Shown one piece after another: positions 37,724 through 49,389 of a DNA stretch of 64,000 bases. Every line of letters starts with the position of its first letter. The first letter of the stretch is position 1. The stretch is from Alisma plantago-aquatica (Eukaryota; Streptophyta; Magnoliopsida; Alismatales; Alismataceae): contig OY856411.1 of the NCBI GenBank assembly GCA_963693085.1, positions 112,411,267-112,475,266 on the forward strand. The letters run 5' to 3'. The position numbers and the translations under genes are program-made. The notes beneath the pieces were generated by a model. That model was not told where the DNA came from, made no database searches, and saw only the letters and a program-made list of their open reading frames with translations.

Positions 37724-38080
37724 ACATGCCTTAGGACACCTAAACTCACCTAAGCTACACGTGTGCTACACTTGAGATTGAATACTCATTGGCAATCTGT
37801 TTTGAGCAATAGAGCAATTCCTAAATTGGCTATTCATTCCCATTGCTCCAACTTCGTGTCCTATAGGATAGTATCTCCTATCCACAACACTTACACTTCT
37901 ACATACATTGGTTAGGAGATCAAAATGCTTGATATAGGAAATCAAGCCTTGAGCTATAAGTGGTATTGTAATTTTTGTTTTCTTTCTTGTTCCTTTGTAT
38001 CTTTTGTATTCTCCTTGCTACTCCTAGGGTTGGAGGCTGCGGATTGGAGAAGGTTCTTCTTGGAGGTGAAGGTGGACTTC

Positions 38081-38250
38081 AAGCTACTTCAAGAAGGCTA
38101 TCGCAACGGGAAGCTACTTCAAGAAGGTTATTGCAACGGGAAGCTACTTCAGGAGGAAGGCTGCTTCAAGGTTGGTGCAATTGCTTCTAGGTGAAGGCTG
38201 CTTCAAGGTTGGTGCGATTACTTCGAGGTGAAGGCTGCTTGAAGGGTTTA
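38081..38250 (+). repeat. Minisatellite in R/U5: 30 bp and 37 bp units
   Basis: A 30 bp unit starting AAGCTACTTCAAGAAGG begins at 38081, 38111 and (partial) 38141. A 37 bp unit starting AAGGCTGCTTCAAGG begins at 38157, 38194 and (partial) 38231. The same array is in the right LTR at about 42718-42887. Confidence 0.9.
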
Positions 38251-38485
38251 GGGAGATAATTGTAATTTTATGTAAAGTCCTTGCGAGGTAATAAAATTAA
38301 ATTCTTTCCAAATCCCGGTTGGGTAAGCAACCGGGTAGTGGACTGACTGCCTTAGTATTTGCTAAGGTAGGAACCACTCTAAATCCTTGTCCCCTTGTCC
38401 AATATTTTTGTGATTGGTTGTTTGAGTTAAATAATTGTTAAAATTGTTTTAAAACTCTATTCACCCCCCCTCTAGTGTTTTTCAA

Positions 38486-38498
38486 TTGGTATCAGAGC
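38486..38498 (+). other. Primer binding site, tRNA-iMet type
   Basis: TTGGTATCAGAGC, one base after the LTR end. Confidence 0.95.
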
Positions 38499-38531
38499 AG
38501 GCTTCAAGGAACCCTAACCAGGTCTTGAAGA

Positions 38532-39443
38532 ATGAAGGGTGGTGACTACAACCGCAAGCAAAGGAGCAACTTGGACCAACCTTCAACAAGTTGCAATTGG
38601 TGTTTAGGAACAAGCCACACAACAATCGGTTGTCCTTGGAGAGAAAAGAAGAAAGAGGTCCACAAAAATTGTCTCATTGCTACAACCAATGAAGAAGAAG
38701 AAGAGGTAAGCCTTCTTGATTTATCAAAAGAAGAGCTAATTTCTAGTCTTGAAGAAACACATAATAAGTATATTGAGTGCAAGAAGAAATTAAAGAAATC
38801 TAATAAAACAAATGATGAGTTGAATGCTAGACTTCTTGCTCTTACATCTGAAAATGAAGATCTCAAAAAGGTTATTGAAGATCATGATATTAAGCTAAAA
38901 TCTGTAGAAGCAAATTGCAATCTTCTTTCCCTAGAAAAGTTAAATTTGCAAACTCAAGTAAATGATCTTCAAAAACAACCTATTTTGTGTACACATCTAG
39001 ATTATGATATTATTGTAAAAGAAAGAGATTCTTTATTATCTAATCTAGATCAAGCAAAGATGGACATCAAGAAGAGAATGGATGAAATTGTTAAGTTACA
39101 ACAAGAAATCAGTAGCTTGGGTAACAATGATATTCTCGATAAAATCTTAAGTGATCATTATCGTCAAATTGGAAGGAGAGGACTAGGTTATAAGCCTAAA
39201 GGAAAATCTCATCAAAAACCTAGTTGGAGAAGGACACAAGCACTAGAGAGTCAATCCATGTATGTACCTAGAGGCAAATATACATATGTACCAAAGAACA
39301 ACCTAGAACAAAAACATAGAAAGAGACTTGAGGTTGATTCTATATGTTGCCATTATTGCTTACGTCTTGGACATTACTCCTTTTCATGCCCATACAAGAA
39401 AAATGATGTTGAGTTGGTATGGGTTCCAAAACCTCCAAACTAA
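38532..39443 (+). CDS. Gag-derived ORF with two CCHC knuckles and a coiled coil
   Basis: A 303-codon intact frame whose ATG lies 47 bases after the LTR. Residues 22-35 form a C-X2-C-X4-H-X4-C knuckle (CNWCLGTSHTTIGC). A Glu-rich stretch (about 52-60) leads into a long Lys/Glu/Leu-rich heptad-like coiled coil (about 64-200). A second knuckle (about 274-287, CHYCLRLGHYSFSC) is followed by LVWVPK, which in autonomous SIRE-type polyproteins lies at the Gag/Pol junction. The RRGLGYKPKG string just before also belongs there. The N-terminal UBN2 capsid domain is absent: the protein is the second half of a SIRE Gag given its own start. A role in RNA binding and in joining helper particles is inferred from the knuckles. 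No neighbour pol exists. Confidence 0.85.
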   Translation: MKGGDYNRKQRSNLDQPSTSCNWCLGTSHTTIGCPWREKKKEVHKNCLIATTNEEEEEVSLLDLSKEELISSLEETHNKYIECKKKLKKSNKTNDELNARLLALTSENEDLKKVIEDHDIKLKSVEANCNLLSLEKLNLQTQVNDLQKQPILCTHLDYDIIVKERDSLLSNLDQAKMDIKKRMDEIVKLQQEISSLGNNDILDKILSDHYRQIGRRGLGYKPKGKSHQKPSWRRTQALESQSMYVPRGKYTYVPKNNLEQKHRKRLEVDSICCHYCLRLGHYSFSCPYKKNDVELVWVPKPPN

Positions 39444-41619
39444 ATGAACGGAATTAAGTTGAGATATGACCAAGGACCTTAGTTGCATATTTCTATGTCT
39501 ATCTCAACTCAATATAATGGGATAATAAATTAATTCAAGTTTTTAAACATCTAACTTGGATATATACAAAATCTTTCAAATTGCAAAAATAAAATTTTGC
39601 CTTACTCATAGCTAAATTGTTAATAAAGATTTGGATACAATTAGTTGGGATTTGATCTAAAAGTTCCTTTGATGTTCATAAAGTCTATCTCAACTAAACT
39701 GAGTCTTCAAATTGTTTAATTGAGTAAATAACCATTCATGATTTACTTATAAACAATTACTGAAAATGGTTCTGAAAACAATACAGAAACTTGATCGGTC
39801 GAGAAATCTTCGACCGAGCAGTCAGTCGGTCGAGAAATCATCGACCGAGCAGTTTACTGATGTCAGTCTGAAATAAGTCTGCTGAATAATTCTACAAAGG
39901 ATCAATGTGCTATCTATTTGCTGTTAATAACTGTTTTACATGCACAAATTATGGAAATCATCTTTGGAACACTTATATGAGATCATTTTTATCTATGAAT
40001 CATATTTGATTTAAGTTAAGGGAAAATTACTGTTTTCATGGTAACCCTTGGAATATCTATACATGAACCATGTGTGTATTGAAATTTGTTTTAAATGATC
40101 ATAATTATTGCATTTATATGCTGATCATTGTATATGGTTCAATTGTTCTATCATTACACCATGGATATGCCTCATCATGATCATTATGTTTCATTGGTTT
40201 GTCTAAAATAATTTTTGATTCATATATACAAACCATGAATGGATATTATTCTTGATCATTGTGATTCAGATAAATTGAAAATGCCATTAGCATAAAAGCA
40301 TCTTGACATAATAAACAATGATTGTGGACATAGCTTGTGATAAAATAATGATGTTGCTATGACAAGCCAAACGGTGCCTCTTAGAACAAAAATATTAATG
40401 TTTTTATCTATTTGTTTGTTCTAAGAAATCAAAAGCAAAAATCTTGACTTTAAGATATTAATCTTGCTTTCAAAATATATGTCTCTAAAGAATCTTATGA
40501 TTATACGAAAATAAGGGTATAAGAAGAAATGTGATTTAATATGTACCCATAGCAAAGCTTATGAAAACATCATTCACAATGAATGTAAAACATGCGTTCT
40601 AGAAAAATCAAGGACAATGACTTCACTATGATGCCCATATTAAGTCTTCATAATAGGTATATCTTAATATGCTTCAAATAGATATTTATTTAAAGCTATC
40701 TGCAGAAATTATACTTCACATATGAATGTTTAAATTGGAAATATGCAGAATTTGCCTCTTGGTTGAAATTAAAATTGACCAAGGGGCGCTATGGTCATAG
40801 TCAAGGGCGACCTAAAATAAGCTTTGACAAAATGCTTATATTGACATCATTTTATTGTACTTAATCTTAGTATACGTTTGATAAAGGTCAAAATAAAAAT
40901 TTAAAATCATTTGTGACGTTCGAAGCCTTAAATTGTAAGATTAAGGGGGATCTCATAAAAAAAAATTTGATTATTTGATTAAGAAGCGTACAAAAAATAT
41001 TGTAAACATCATTTGAAGCCTATTATGACCTTAGTATTTTTACTCTTGGTTATGAAGAAATCAACAAATTTCATAAAATGATATATCTTGTTCTTAAAGG
41101 AATTCTCTAGACAAATTAGGGGTTAACATCCCGTGCATTTGGCTAGAGAAATTTTTATGTACTCTAAGATTACAGAATTCTCATTTCATTTTTAGGGCTT
41201 AACATCCCTTGTAAAATGGATGAGAAATCAATACACAAATGCCATGAACCTAAAAGGAACTCATATCATTTCAAGGCTTAACATATATTGCAAATGAGTG
41301 AGAAATAAATTATGGCTAAATTTAATAATCATTGCTTTGCTTTAATCCCTTGTTTTCTAATTGAATATCTCTTTAAGGGGGAGCATAGCATAAAATTAAG
41401 GGGGAGAAATAAAATCTATTATATTGGATATCTTTTTGAAATGACAAAGGGGGAGAAATAATATAAAATCAAAAACATAAAATAAAAATATGAGTTTCAT
41501 AATATCTCGGCCAACATCCACTTGCAAAACAAGAATGGCTACAAAAGGTAATCTTCAGGTATGAAACTCACATGATTTATATTTCCTTATTTTATATTTA
41601 GGAAATATTTGTCATCTTC
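39444..41619 (+). other. Non-coding interior of the SIRE-like element
   Basis: No ORF. It holds two more hairpins of the U3 type at 39795-39817 and 39826-39848 (arms TCGGTCGA and TCGACCGA around GAAATCT-like loops), outside the LTRs. From 41370 onward, AAGGGGGAG recurs several times before the true polypurine tract. Confidence 0.8.
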
Positions 41620-41633
41620 AAAAAGGGGGAGAT
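41620..41633 (+). other. Polypurine tract
   Basis: AAAAAGGGGGAGAT directly before the right LTR. Earlier copies of the core are near 41373, 41398 and 41447. Confidence 0.85.
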
Positions 41634-43110
41634 TGTTGGCTAAATTGACATTAGCATAATCCCTTTTGTTTTGATAATGACAAACATTTCATTCTTGTGG
41701 TTTTAACGTGCTATTTGAGTATTTCAGGAACAAGCATATAAGGTGGTGGATAACAAAGACTTGGAAGAAACAATTTGATAAAATCGCTTTATTTTCATGA
41801 TTGTAATCAAATGTAAATGCTTGTACAAGTATATAATGTACAAGTAATTAGATATCATGTAAATCAAGCGTTTAGATCTTCCCTATCCACTCACAACACT
41901 TAGATAGGCCACTCCCCAAGATAGTATCACAATTGCACATTGATACACACACTTAGTAAATGAATACATTGAGTCAGTAATATTCTCGGTCGACAAATCG
42001 TCGATCGGGAAAATATCGATCGACAAATCTTCGACCGAGAAACTCTCGATCGACAAAATCTTCGATCGAGAATAGACCCTACTAGCCGTTAGACCCAGCA
42101 GACAAAGTGGTTGGGAGTTGGAAATGAACGTTGTAAACACTTGCTCCAGGAGGTCCCTCAGTCGACAAATCTTCGACCGAGAAGGACTCTCGGTCGACAA
42201 ATTGTCGATCGAGAAAAGTTCTGTCTGCACTTTTCAGGGTCAATTAACTAGCCGTTGCAAATGCAATTAGTGGACACATAACGGCTAGTTGAGCACTAAG
42301 AACCCCCTAGAAAGTGTCTAGAATGTCCTTAAGCACTTGTAGGTCATTCCTATAAATAGGACATGCCTTAGGACACCTAAACTCACCTAAGCTACACGTG
42401 TGCTACACTTGAGATTGAATACTCATTGGCAATCTGTTTTGAGCAATAGAGCAATTCCTACATTGGCTATTCATTCCCATTGCTCCAACTTCGTGTCCTA
42501 TAGGCTAGTATCTCCTATCCACAACACTTACACTTCTACATACATTGGTTAGGAGATCAAAATGCTTGATATAGGAAATCAAGCCTTGAGCTACAAGTGG
42601 TATTGTAATTTCTGTTTTCTTTCTTGTTCCTTTGTATCTTTTGTATTCTCCTTGCTACTCCTAGGGTTGGAGGCTGCGGATTGGAGAAGGTTCTTCTCGG
42701 AGGAGAAGGTGGACTTCAAGCTACTTCAAGAAGGCTATCGCAACGGGAAGCTACTTCAAGAAGGTTATTGCAACGGGAAGCTACTTCAGGAGGAAGGCTG
42801 CTTCAAGGTTGGTGCAATTGCTTCTAGGTGAAGGCTGCTTCAAGGTTGGTGCGATTACTTCGAGGTGAAGGCTGCTTGAAGGGTTTAGGGAGAGAATTGT
42901 AATTTTATGTAAAGTCCTTGCGAGGTAATAAAATTAAATTCTTTCCAAATCCCAGTTGGGTAAGCAACCGGGTAGTGGACTGACTGCCTTAGTATTTGCT
43001 AAGGTAGGAACCACTCTAAATCCTTGTCCCCTTGTCCAATATTTTTGTGATTGGTTGTTTGAGTTAAATAATTGTTAAAATTGTTTTAAAACTCTATTCA
43101 CCCCCCTCTA
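41634..43110 (+). repeat. 3' LTR of the SIRE-like element, family B, right end lost
   Basis: Matches 36997-38470 almost throughout. After CACCCCCCTCTA (43110) the expected GTGTTTTTCA is replaced by sequence of a minus-strand copia RNase H domain. Confidence 0.93.
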
Positions 43111-46100
43111 ATTTGTCTAGAGAGAATAGATTCATAATCCAAGTGGGATTCCACCTTGATATACTTGGTGTGTTCATGAAAGGTGGGATTGTTGACAATA
43201 AAAAAGGAGGCTTTATTGTCCCAACACATTGGAATAGGATCGTAATCAAATCTATTAAATTCCTTGAGAAGTCTTCTGACCCCCATTAATTCATAAGTAG
43301 TATGAGACATGTCTCTATATTGCGCTTTAGCACTAGATTGCGAAACTACAATCTGCTACTTACTGTGTGATGGAACTAGATTCCCTCCAACAAAAGTACA
43401 ATAGCTAGAGGTATATTTCCTATCAAATATATACTACCGACATAATTAGAGCCAGAATATCCTGTGAGTTTGTAGTTCCCATATTTAAGATACATTAATA
43501 CTTTACTTGGAGATTTTTTAAATATTTAGAATATGATATACAATAACCCAATGATATTTTTGACATTTATCCAGATACCTACTGACAATTCCAACAACAG
43601 TAATATTATCAGCTCTAGTCTAGTAAGATAGATGAGATTACCAACCAATTGTCTATATTGGTGGTTATCTGGATACAGAGGTGAAGATTCACCATCCCAA
43701 TTGGTATTGGGATCCAGAGGGGTGTTATTAGGTCTAGTACCAAGCATTCCAATTTCTGATATAAGTTCTAGATCGTATTTCCATTGTGAAAGATAGACAA
43801 TAAGAAGTACCTAAGTTTGCCAATATGTTTAGTAACAAAGTTTTGTTCAAGATATCTTTTGGTAGTTGTAATACCTTCATAATAACTACTAGATAAAATT
43901 ATACCATCCAAATATACAATAAGAATAATACACCAGGAACCGGTCTTTTGAATAAAAATAAAGAGGCCTGAATCAGAGCGTTGAAATTGAAGCTTTAGAA
44001 GAATCTAGCTCAATTTATCAAACAATAATCGTGGGCTTTGTTTTAGGCCATATATTTCCTTCCTGAGTATATAGAATTTGGAAATCCCCATGAGTCACCA
44101 AACTTTGTGGTTGCTCCATTTAGAGTTCCTCATGTAACTTACCATATAGGAAGGCATTTTTAACATGAAGTTGAAAAATGTCCAATCATGTTTCATAAGA
44201 ACAAATATGAGCACTTGTACAAAATTAAGTTTGGAAACAGGTTACAAAGTAGTCAATTCCATCTGTCTGAGTATTAGTATTTTCTTCTTCTACTAAACAA
44301 GCCTTTATCCATTCAATCGACCCATGTGGATGATATTTAACAGTAAAAATCCAACAGAAGCCAAAAGTAGAATAATTTTTAGGATGACCAGGAGATCCCA
44401 CATCTTGTGATCACAAAGGGAAGCCATTTTAGTTTCCATATCTCAATTCCATGAATGATTCATAAGTGATTGTGTAGTAGTCTTTGGTATACAACCAACA
44501 GAGGGATGAATAATAAAACAAGCAAAGCTAGCTTCATGATTACTGGTAGAGTAGAAATTATTAATTAGTTGCTGAGTGTAGGAACAAATACCTTTCCTTT
44601 AATAATAGGATGATGTAGGTCAAAGATTACCCAATAGGTGTTGTGATCTTCTCATGAGGGAGGAATGGGTTGTTGAGGGTCCCGTGAGGGGACTATAACC
44701 TTAAATCTTCTTGTGTTCACCTTTAAAGGAGGAGGAAGATCTTCATTTACTTCATTGTGATCATGTTCTGCAACTTCAAGAAGAGAAGTAGGATCCAACA
44801 GATCACTCGATAAAGAAGAACCCTTGTTAGAATAGTAAGACATGTATTCAAAAATTAAAACATATACACTAACAAACTATTGTTGTTTGACAGGATCATA
44901 ACACCCATATCCTTTTTTAGTTCTTAAATATCCTAGAAACACACATTTAGTAGAGTGGTGTCAAGTTTAGATATCCGAAGGAAAGTATTCTTAACAAATC
45001 AAGTGCTTCTAAAGATGTGATGAGGTGTAAAAAACAAAGGTGCACAAGGATATAGATGAGTGAAAGAGACTTAATTATGTAACATAGAAGAAGGCATAAG
45101 GTTAATTAAGTAGAATGAAGTAGAAAAAATTTAGGCCAGAAATATTTATGAACATGATTGTGAAGATTGGTGAGTGCTACTTCAAGAAGATGGTGATTTT
45201 TCATCTCTACCACACCATTTTATTGTGGTGTATACGAGTAAGATGTTTGATGAATGGTCCTCGAGCAGTGCAAAAAGATCCACAAATTGTTGCATATATT
45301 CTAAGGCATTATCAGTTCACAAGATTTAAATAGTAGTAGTGGATTGGGTTTGGATGTTAGTTAAAATGTGGTAATAATGCACAAAGTATTACTATTATCC
45401 ATTAAGAGAATCAACCAAGCTTCCCAACAATTTTTATCAATAGAAGTCATAAAATAGCAAAAGCAAAAAAAAAACAGTAATAGAACTAGGTCCCCAAATA
45501 TTGGCATAAACAATATAAAAAAAATTAGAATCAATTTCTTTCTTCTTATGAAAAACAACCTGAGTCTATTTAACAAATTGACAAGATTCATACAAGAATT
45601 GTTTCTTATAAATGTCAATAAATAGGCAACACAACTTTGTAGACGAATGATGTCCTAGATGGTAGTGCCATTGCAAACCAGTCAAAAGAAAATAGAAAAG
45701 TAGCAACATATTGCATCACATCCAGGTAGTACAGTCTGTCATGTCCTTTATGCCTAAACCAATCCTCTTCCTCATTGGAGATCTTGAAACACACAAACCT
45801 TGGGATCAAAAGTGACTGAGCACCAAAGGCTCTTCACAGTTTTACAGACAGATAACAGATTAAGTGGAAACCTTGGAACATTTAATACATGATTTAATGG
45901 CATATTTTTAGATAGAGATATAGTTCCAATTCCATGTACCGTAGATTGAGTCCCATCAACTACCATATATGAGTGACTCGAGCTATTTTATATAGGGTAG
46001 TCAAAAGTTTAGAATAGCTACAAATATGAGATGATGCTCCTAATTTGATGACCAATTTATTTTTTCCATAAGTAGAAGGATATGCAAGTAAAGCAAAAGA

Positions 46101-46820
46101 ACCTCCATCTAAAGTAGAAGTCCACATATATGACTAGAGTCATGAGAACAAACCACAAGGACTGAGTGATCATAAGATGTCTCAGGGAGTGAATACATGG
46201 AAGGGTAGTGTTTAACATGTTAGAGATCATCCCTCAATATGGGTAAGGGGTCACTAGATAAGATCTATTTAACAACACATGAGAATGACAAAGGGATTCC
46301 ATCCGAGAACTGAGCCAACTGGAGTTCTTTTTATTTTTTTGAACTTCTTTAATGTGGAGAGAAAGAGGATGACTTACTTTGTATTCATCCTAGAGTGTTG
46401 AGCATTGGTTATAGTAGTCTTTGATTGATCCATTAGTCGAATGCTTCTTCCTTTCTAGACTCATGAAGATCTTAAATACCTTCTTTGGATTTTGTTGATG
46501 AGAGTACACAAGATAATTGATCCCACATGGCTTTGGTATTTTTAAGGTGAAGAAGAGATTGATTCATCTTAAATTGGAAACTATTCACCATTCATGTCAT
46601 AACTCTAAAATCATCTTTGTACCACTTATGGTAGGCCTGCTAGGTTTTTTCATCAGTCGTAGCAACATGAGGAATTTTACATCAGCAGAAATATGGGAAT
46701 AGTGCCCTTGGGCTTTGACTTTGAAAGTTTCTGACCAAAGATGATAACTCGATCTGTCAAGTTTCATAGTTGCAATACAAAAAGACTAAGGAGGATTTGT
46801 AGTTTCCATAGAAGTCATAG
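43111..46820 (-). pseudogene. Decayed Ale-like copia gag-pol, 3' end missing
   Basis: Minus-strand blocks in the correct order. Gag at about 46820-46200 (IATMKLDRSSYHLW, KNTKAMWDQL). A protease-like GASSHICSYSKL near 46040 lacks the normal D-T/S-G (it reads KLGAS). 45772-45966: GTISLSKNMPLNHVLNVPRF and LNLLSVC before the GAG-pre-integrase. Integrase is scattered over 45300-44850. 44652-44843: a linker. RT is broken over 44450-43800. 43526-43747: MLGTRPNNTPLDPN and QLVGNLIYLTR. 43111-43310: RNase H with MSHTTYELM, WDNKASFFIVNNP and FHEHTKYIKVESH. Many stops and shifts; no LTR or primer site found. RNase H ends abruptly at the junction with the SIRE-like LTR at 43110. Confidence 0.82.
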
Positions 46821-48266
46821 TTATGATACATACATATAAGGAGTAGTAGTATAATGAGAAGTAGCAGATCTGGACCAGAAAACCTTAAGAACCCACACAG
46901 GGGCAGACGATAGATAGCTGATTTTTGGAAAATGAATTTAATGCATAAAATCCATAAAAATTACATATTAATCATCATAACTCCAAATTAACATAAATAT
47001 ATGTTTTCTTGATCAGGAGAACCTAATAAGTTCATTGGTGATATTTTCATAATCTAAATCTGATTTTTGCTAAAAGGTTCTAAAATTAGGGTTTCTATAC
47101 ATTAATGTGCATTATGTACTCTAATACATGTTAATGCAGTAAAAATAGGCAAAGTGGAACTTGGACTCAATTAAAGTGGTGAAAAGTGATACTAGAGAGA
47201 TATGTGCATTCCTTACACCCTATGTTGGGATAATTGCAACCAAACCCTATATTTCCCTAATGAGGCTTAAATGAACCCTAAATTTTCTATTCTTGAGTCC
47301 TTTGTTATATATGCCTCTAAATCAGTATTGTTTCTCTTATGTTTGGATCTTGTACCCCACTACCATGTTTTAATTGATATGATGCTTTTACTTGCCATGA
47401 TTTCTTTTCTAGCATGTTGATTTAATGGACTATTTAGCTATAGTAGTGGCACTTATGTACAACCACCCATAGATAGGGCATGTATTAATTCACCCTGGGG
47501 AATGTCTTATTCTCCCCCATAAAAATCTGTGTAGGTATCTACAAATGTATTAATTCTCCCCTCACGTACAGGTTGAGGTCCAGTAGGTTCCTCAACCCTT
47601 AGTTACTGCAGTCATAATTATAATGCATGCAACCCTTTTATTTTATTTTATTTATAGGTAAGAATCTATTTAAAAATAGCCTCATACTCTTGAAATCTTC
47701 ATCTTATGATGAAAACTAGCCTTTATTTACATGTTTTCTTTACCTTGATATCCTATTAATATTTGTTGACACATACTTTGTTTTCCTTTCCCTTTTGTTG
47801 GGTGTTTTCCCCAACCACCCAGGTGCTGAGCAAGGTGAAGACCAAGTCCATGGGAATCAACACCAGGAGTAGATCTCAACTTTTTTTTAAGAATGCCTAG
47901 GTTGCTAAAGCTAGATCCCTAGTTTTCTTATCTTTTTTTTTGAAAAGATTATGTAGTGAACTATGATGAAAGACATTTAATAACTTTAGTTTCTTTGTTT
48001 TTCTGCTGCTATTGAAATTCTATATGTATCTGGTGCATGCTTATTTACTTGGAATATTATACACGCATCCCTCGATATCTCTTGTCTTTCTAAAAAGATG
48101 GATGTTTTGTATTTCCTTTAAATTTTAGTAAGGAGGTGATCTCGCCTCTTTATATTGTGCCTAATGGTGAGGAAATGGGGGGCTAATTTTATCCCCTCCA
48201 TATTTATTCCATTGTGGATTATCACTTGGCAATTGTAATTTCTCTCCATTTGCATTTATACAACTA
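46821..48266. other. Unassigned DNA
   Basis: AT-rich, no gene. It may include the lost 5' LTR of the neighbouring copia element on its left, and repeat-derived sequence near 47500-48200 (CTCCCCCATAAAAATC, GGTGATCTCGCCTC). No termini recognised. Confidence 0.45.
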
Positions 48267-48642
48267 AGTTATACCTGACAAGATTGGATCGGCTTTAGGC
48301 AAGTTGATTAGAATTGATGATTTTACCCTCAAATATACTTGGAGTAGGTTTTCTAGGCTTTATGCTGAAATAGACATGTCTGTTCTAGTTCATCCAATGG
48401 TTGTCATTAATGAAACTGATTACCATGTAGAGTATGAATCGCTTCCACCAATTTTCCATGGTTTTGGCTGTGTGGGCCATGATCAGACCAGTTGTACAAT
48501 AGTTCCCTTATCTGCAAACACTGAGTCACAAGAGAAGATTCTTGAAAAAGCTAGAGCACAATGGATTGAGGAATAAGATAGGTGGCATATCTAATATGGG
48601 AAATGTATACACACCAGAAAAATTGCTTGCACCACAAATTCT
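48267..48642 (+). pseudogene. LINE ORF1 fragment (DUF4283/zf-CCHC_4 type)
   Basis: The frame reads PDKIGSALGKLIRIDDFT, then RLYAEIDMSVLVHPMVV and YHVEYESLPPIFHGFGCVGH. This is the second half of the DUF4283 region and the start of the CCHC knuckle in plant L1-type ORF1. Cysteines at the start of the knuckle are lost (IFHGFGC). There is no start codon, so it is a fragment. It ends where the CACTA terminus begins at 48643, which suggests that the DNA transposon landed in this LINE. Confidence 0.75.
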
Positions 48643-48860
48643 CACTACAACAAAAATGCTCATTAGTGGCATTTATTCTAGTGGTTTTCTAAAAAAAGCC
48701 ACTATCTATCTAATGTACATGCATTTCTAATTAAAATGCCTCTAAACCACCTATTATAGAGTTTCTAAAAAGGACTTAACATTAAAGGCATTTTTATATT
48801 TTATTAGTGGCAATCTTAAATTGCCAAAGGAAATAAGGAAGTAGCTAAATAATTGGTATT
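48643..48860 (+). repeat. CACTA 1 terminal inverted repeat end and subterminal repeats
   Basis: The terminus is CACTACAACAAAAATGC. It is followed by repeats of TTAGTGGCATTT/AAATGCC type in both directions (for example near 48662, 48677, 48697, 48735, 48785, 48806), the usual binding-site region for a TNPA-like protein. The base trio before the end is TCT. Confidence 0.85.
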
Positions 48861-48879
48861 TTTCACTTCCCGCTTTCTG

Positions 48880-49164
48880 TTAAAGCTCCCACACTGTAAT
48901 CGCAAATGCCCGCTAATGTCACCCTGATTCCTTGTTTTCGCAAGACCAACGCATTAGAGTGCCACTAGATCGTCTCCCTAACCGGTGTCTCAGAGGATTG
49001 CTTCTACTGGAAGACTGGTGGCAGCGCGTGGAGTGCTACATTGCCATGGCAGAGTGCCACTTTGCCGGTGGTTGGAAAGCATTTCGACAGCTTGCGGAGG
49101 AGTCCCACATTGCTGGCAGTTGGAGGAGCCCCAAGTATGGCGCCAAGGACCGCATTGCTGCCAG
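48880..49164 (+). other. GC-richer leader exon of CACTA 1
   Basis: Base composition rises sharply compared with both sides and ends at GCTGCCAG/GTGAGT, a strong splice donor. GTGCCACTTTGCCGG-type repeats lie inside (GAGTGCCAC at 48957 and 49050, GAGTGCTACATTGCC at 49030, GAGTCCCACATTGC at 49098). The alternating frames look non-coding. An untranslated first exon rich in GC is known from several plant CACTA elements. Confidence 0.55.
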
Positions 49165-49389
49165 GTGAGTCCTGCTAGGAATATAAATTTCATTGGCGAT
49201 CATCGTTGTAGGTTTCACATCTTCCTTTCTACTAATCTTAGTGACAATACTGAAGGTGAGCCCAATGTTCTCATAAACGCCATTGTAGAATGCAATTTCT
49301 ATATTTGTACTAACTTGAATGAGATAAATGGAAGATTAATATGGCATAAAAAAATAACATAGATGACTATGTTGGAAAGGTAAATCTGA

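Larger units (their letters stand above)
36997..38484 (+). repeat. 5' LTR (1488 bp) of the SIRE-like element, family B
   Basis: Begins TGTTGGCTAAATTGAC and ends TTTTTCA, directly before the primer site. Order of parts: hairpin array 37346-37578, TATA box 37713-37723, minisatellite 38081-38250, C-tract CACCCCCCCCTCTAG near the end. Short frames inside it (such as 37925-38194) are present in both LTRs but have no Gag or Pol character. Confidence 0.95.
36997..43110 (+). mobile_element. Non-autonomous SIRE-like copia element, young, pol-less
   Basis: A 1488 bp left LTR, primer site, one intact 303-codon ORF, about 2.2 kb of non-coding interior, a polypurine tract and a 1477 bp right LTR. I count about 18 substitutions between the LTRs, near 1.2 percent, several of them C/T at CG sites. 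The right LTR stops about 14 bases short of the expected CA end and the next base belongs to another element, so no target duplication can be scored. The left flank is CTACC. The lack of protease, integrase and RT means movement would need a helper. Confidence 0.92.

Noticed and set aside
37925..38194. 89-codon frame in the LTR, repeated at 42562-42831
   Set aside because: It covers the R/U5 minisatellite; its repeats LLQEGY and NGKLLQE come from the 30 bp unit. No domain, and no homologous frame in the family A LTRs.
36997..43110. Left and right flanking copia pieces as one element interrupted by the SIRE-like insertion
   Set aside because: The left piece (gag) is on the plus strand and the right piece (RNase H to gag) on the minus strand, and the right piece has its own gag.
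48985..49362. 125-codon plus-strand frame starting in the CACTA 1 leader exon
   Set aside because: It reads straight through the splice donor at 49165 into AT-rich intron, and competing frames of equal length exist on both strands.
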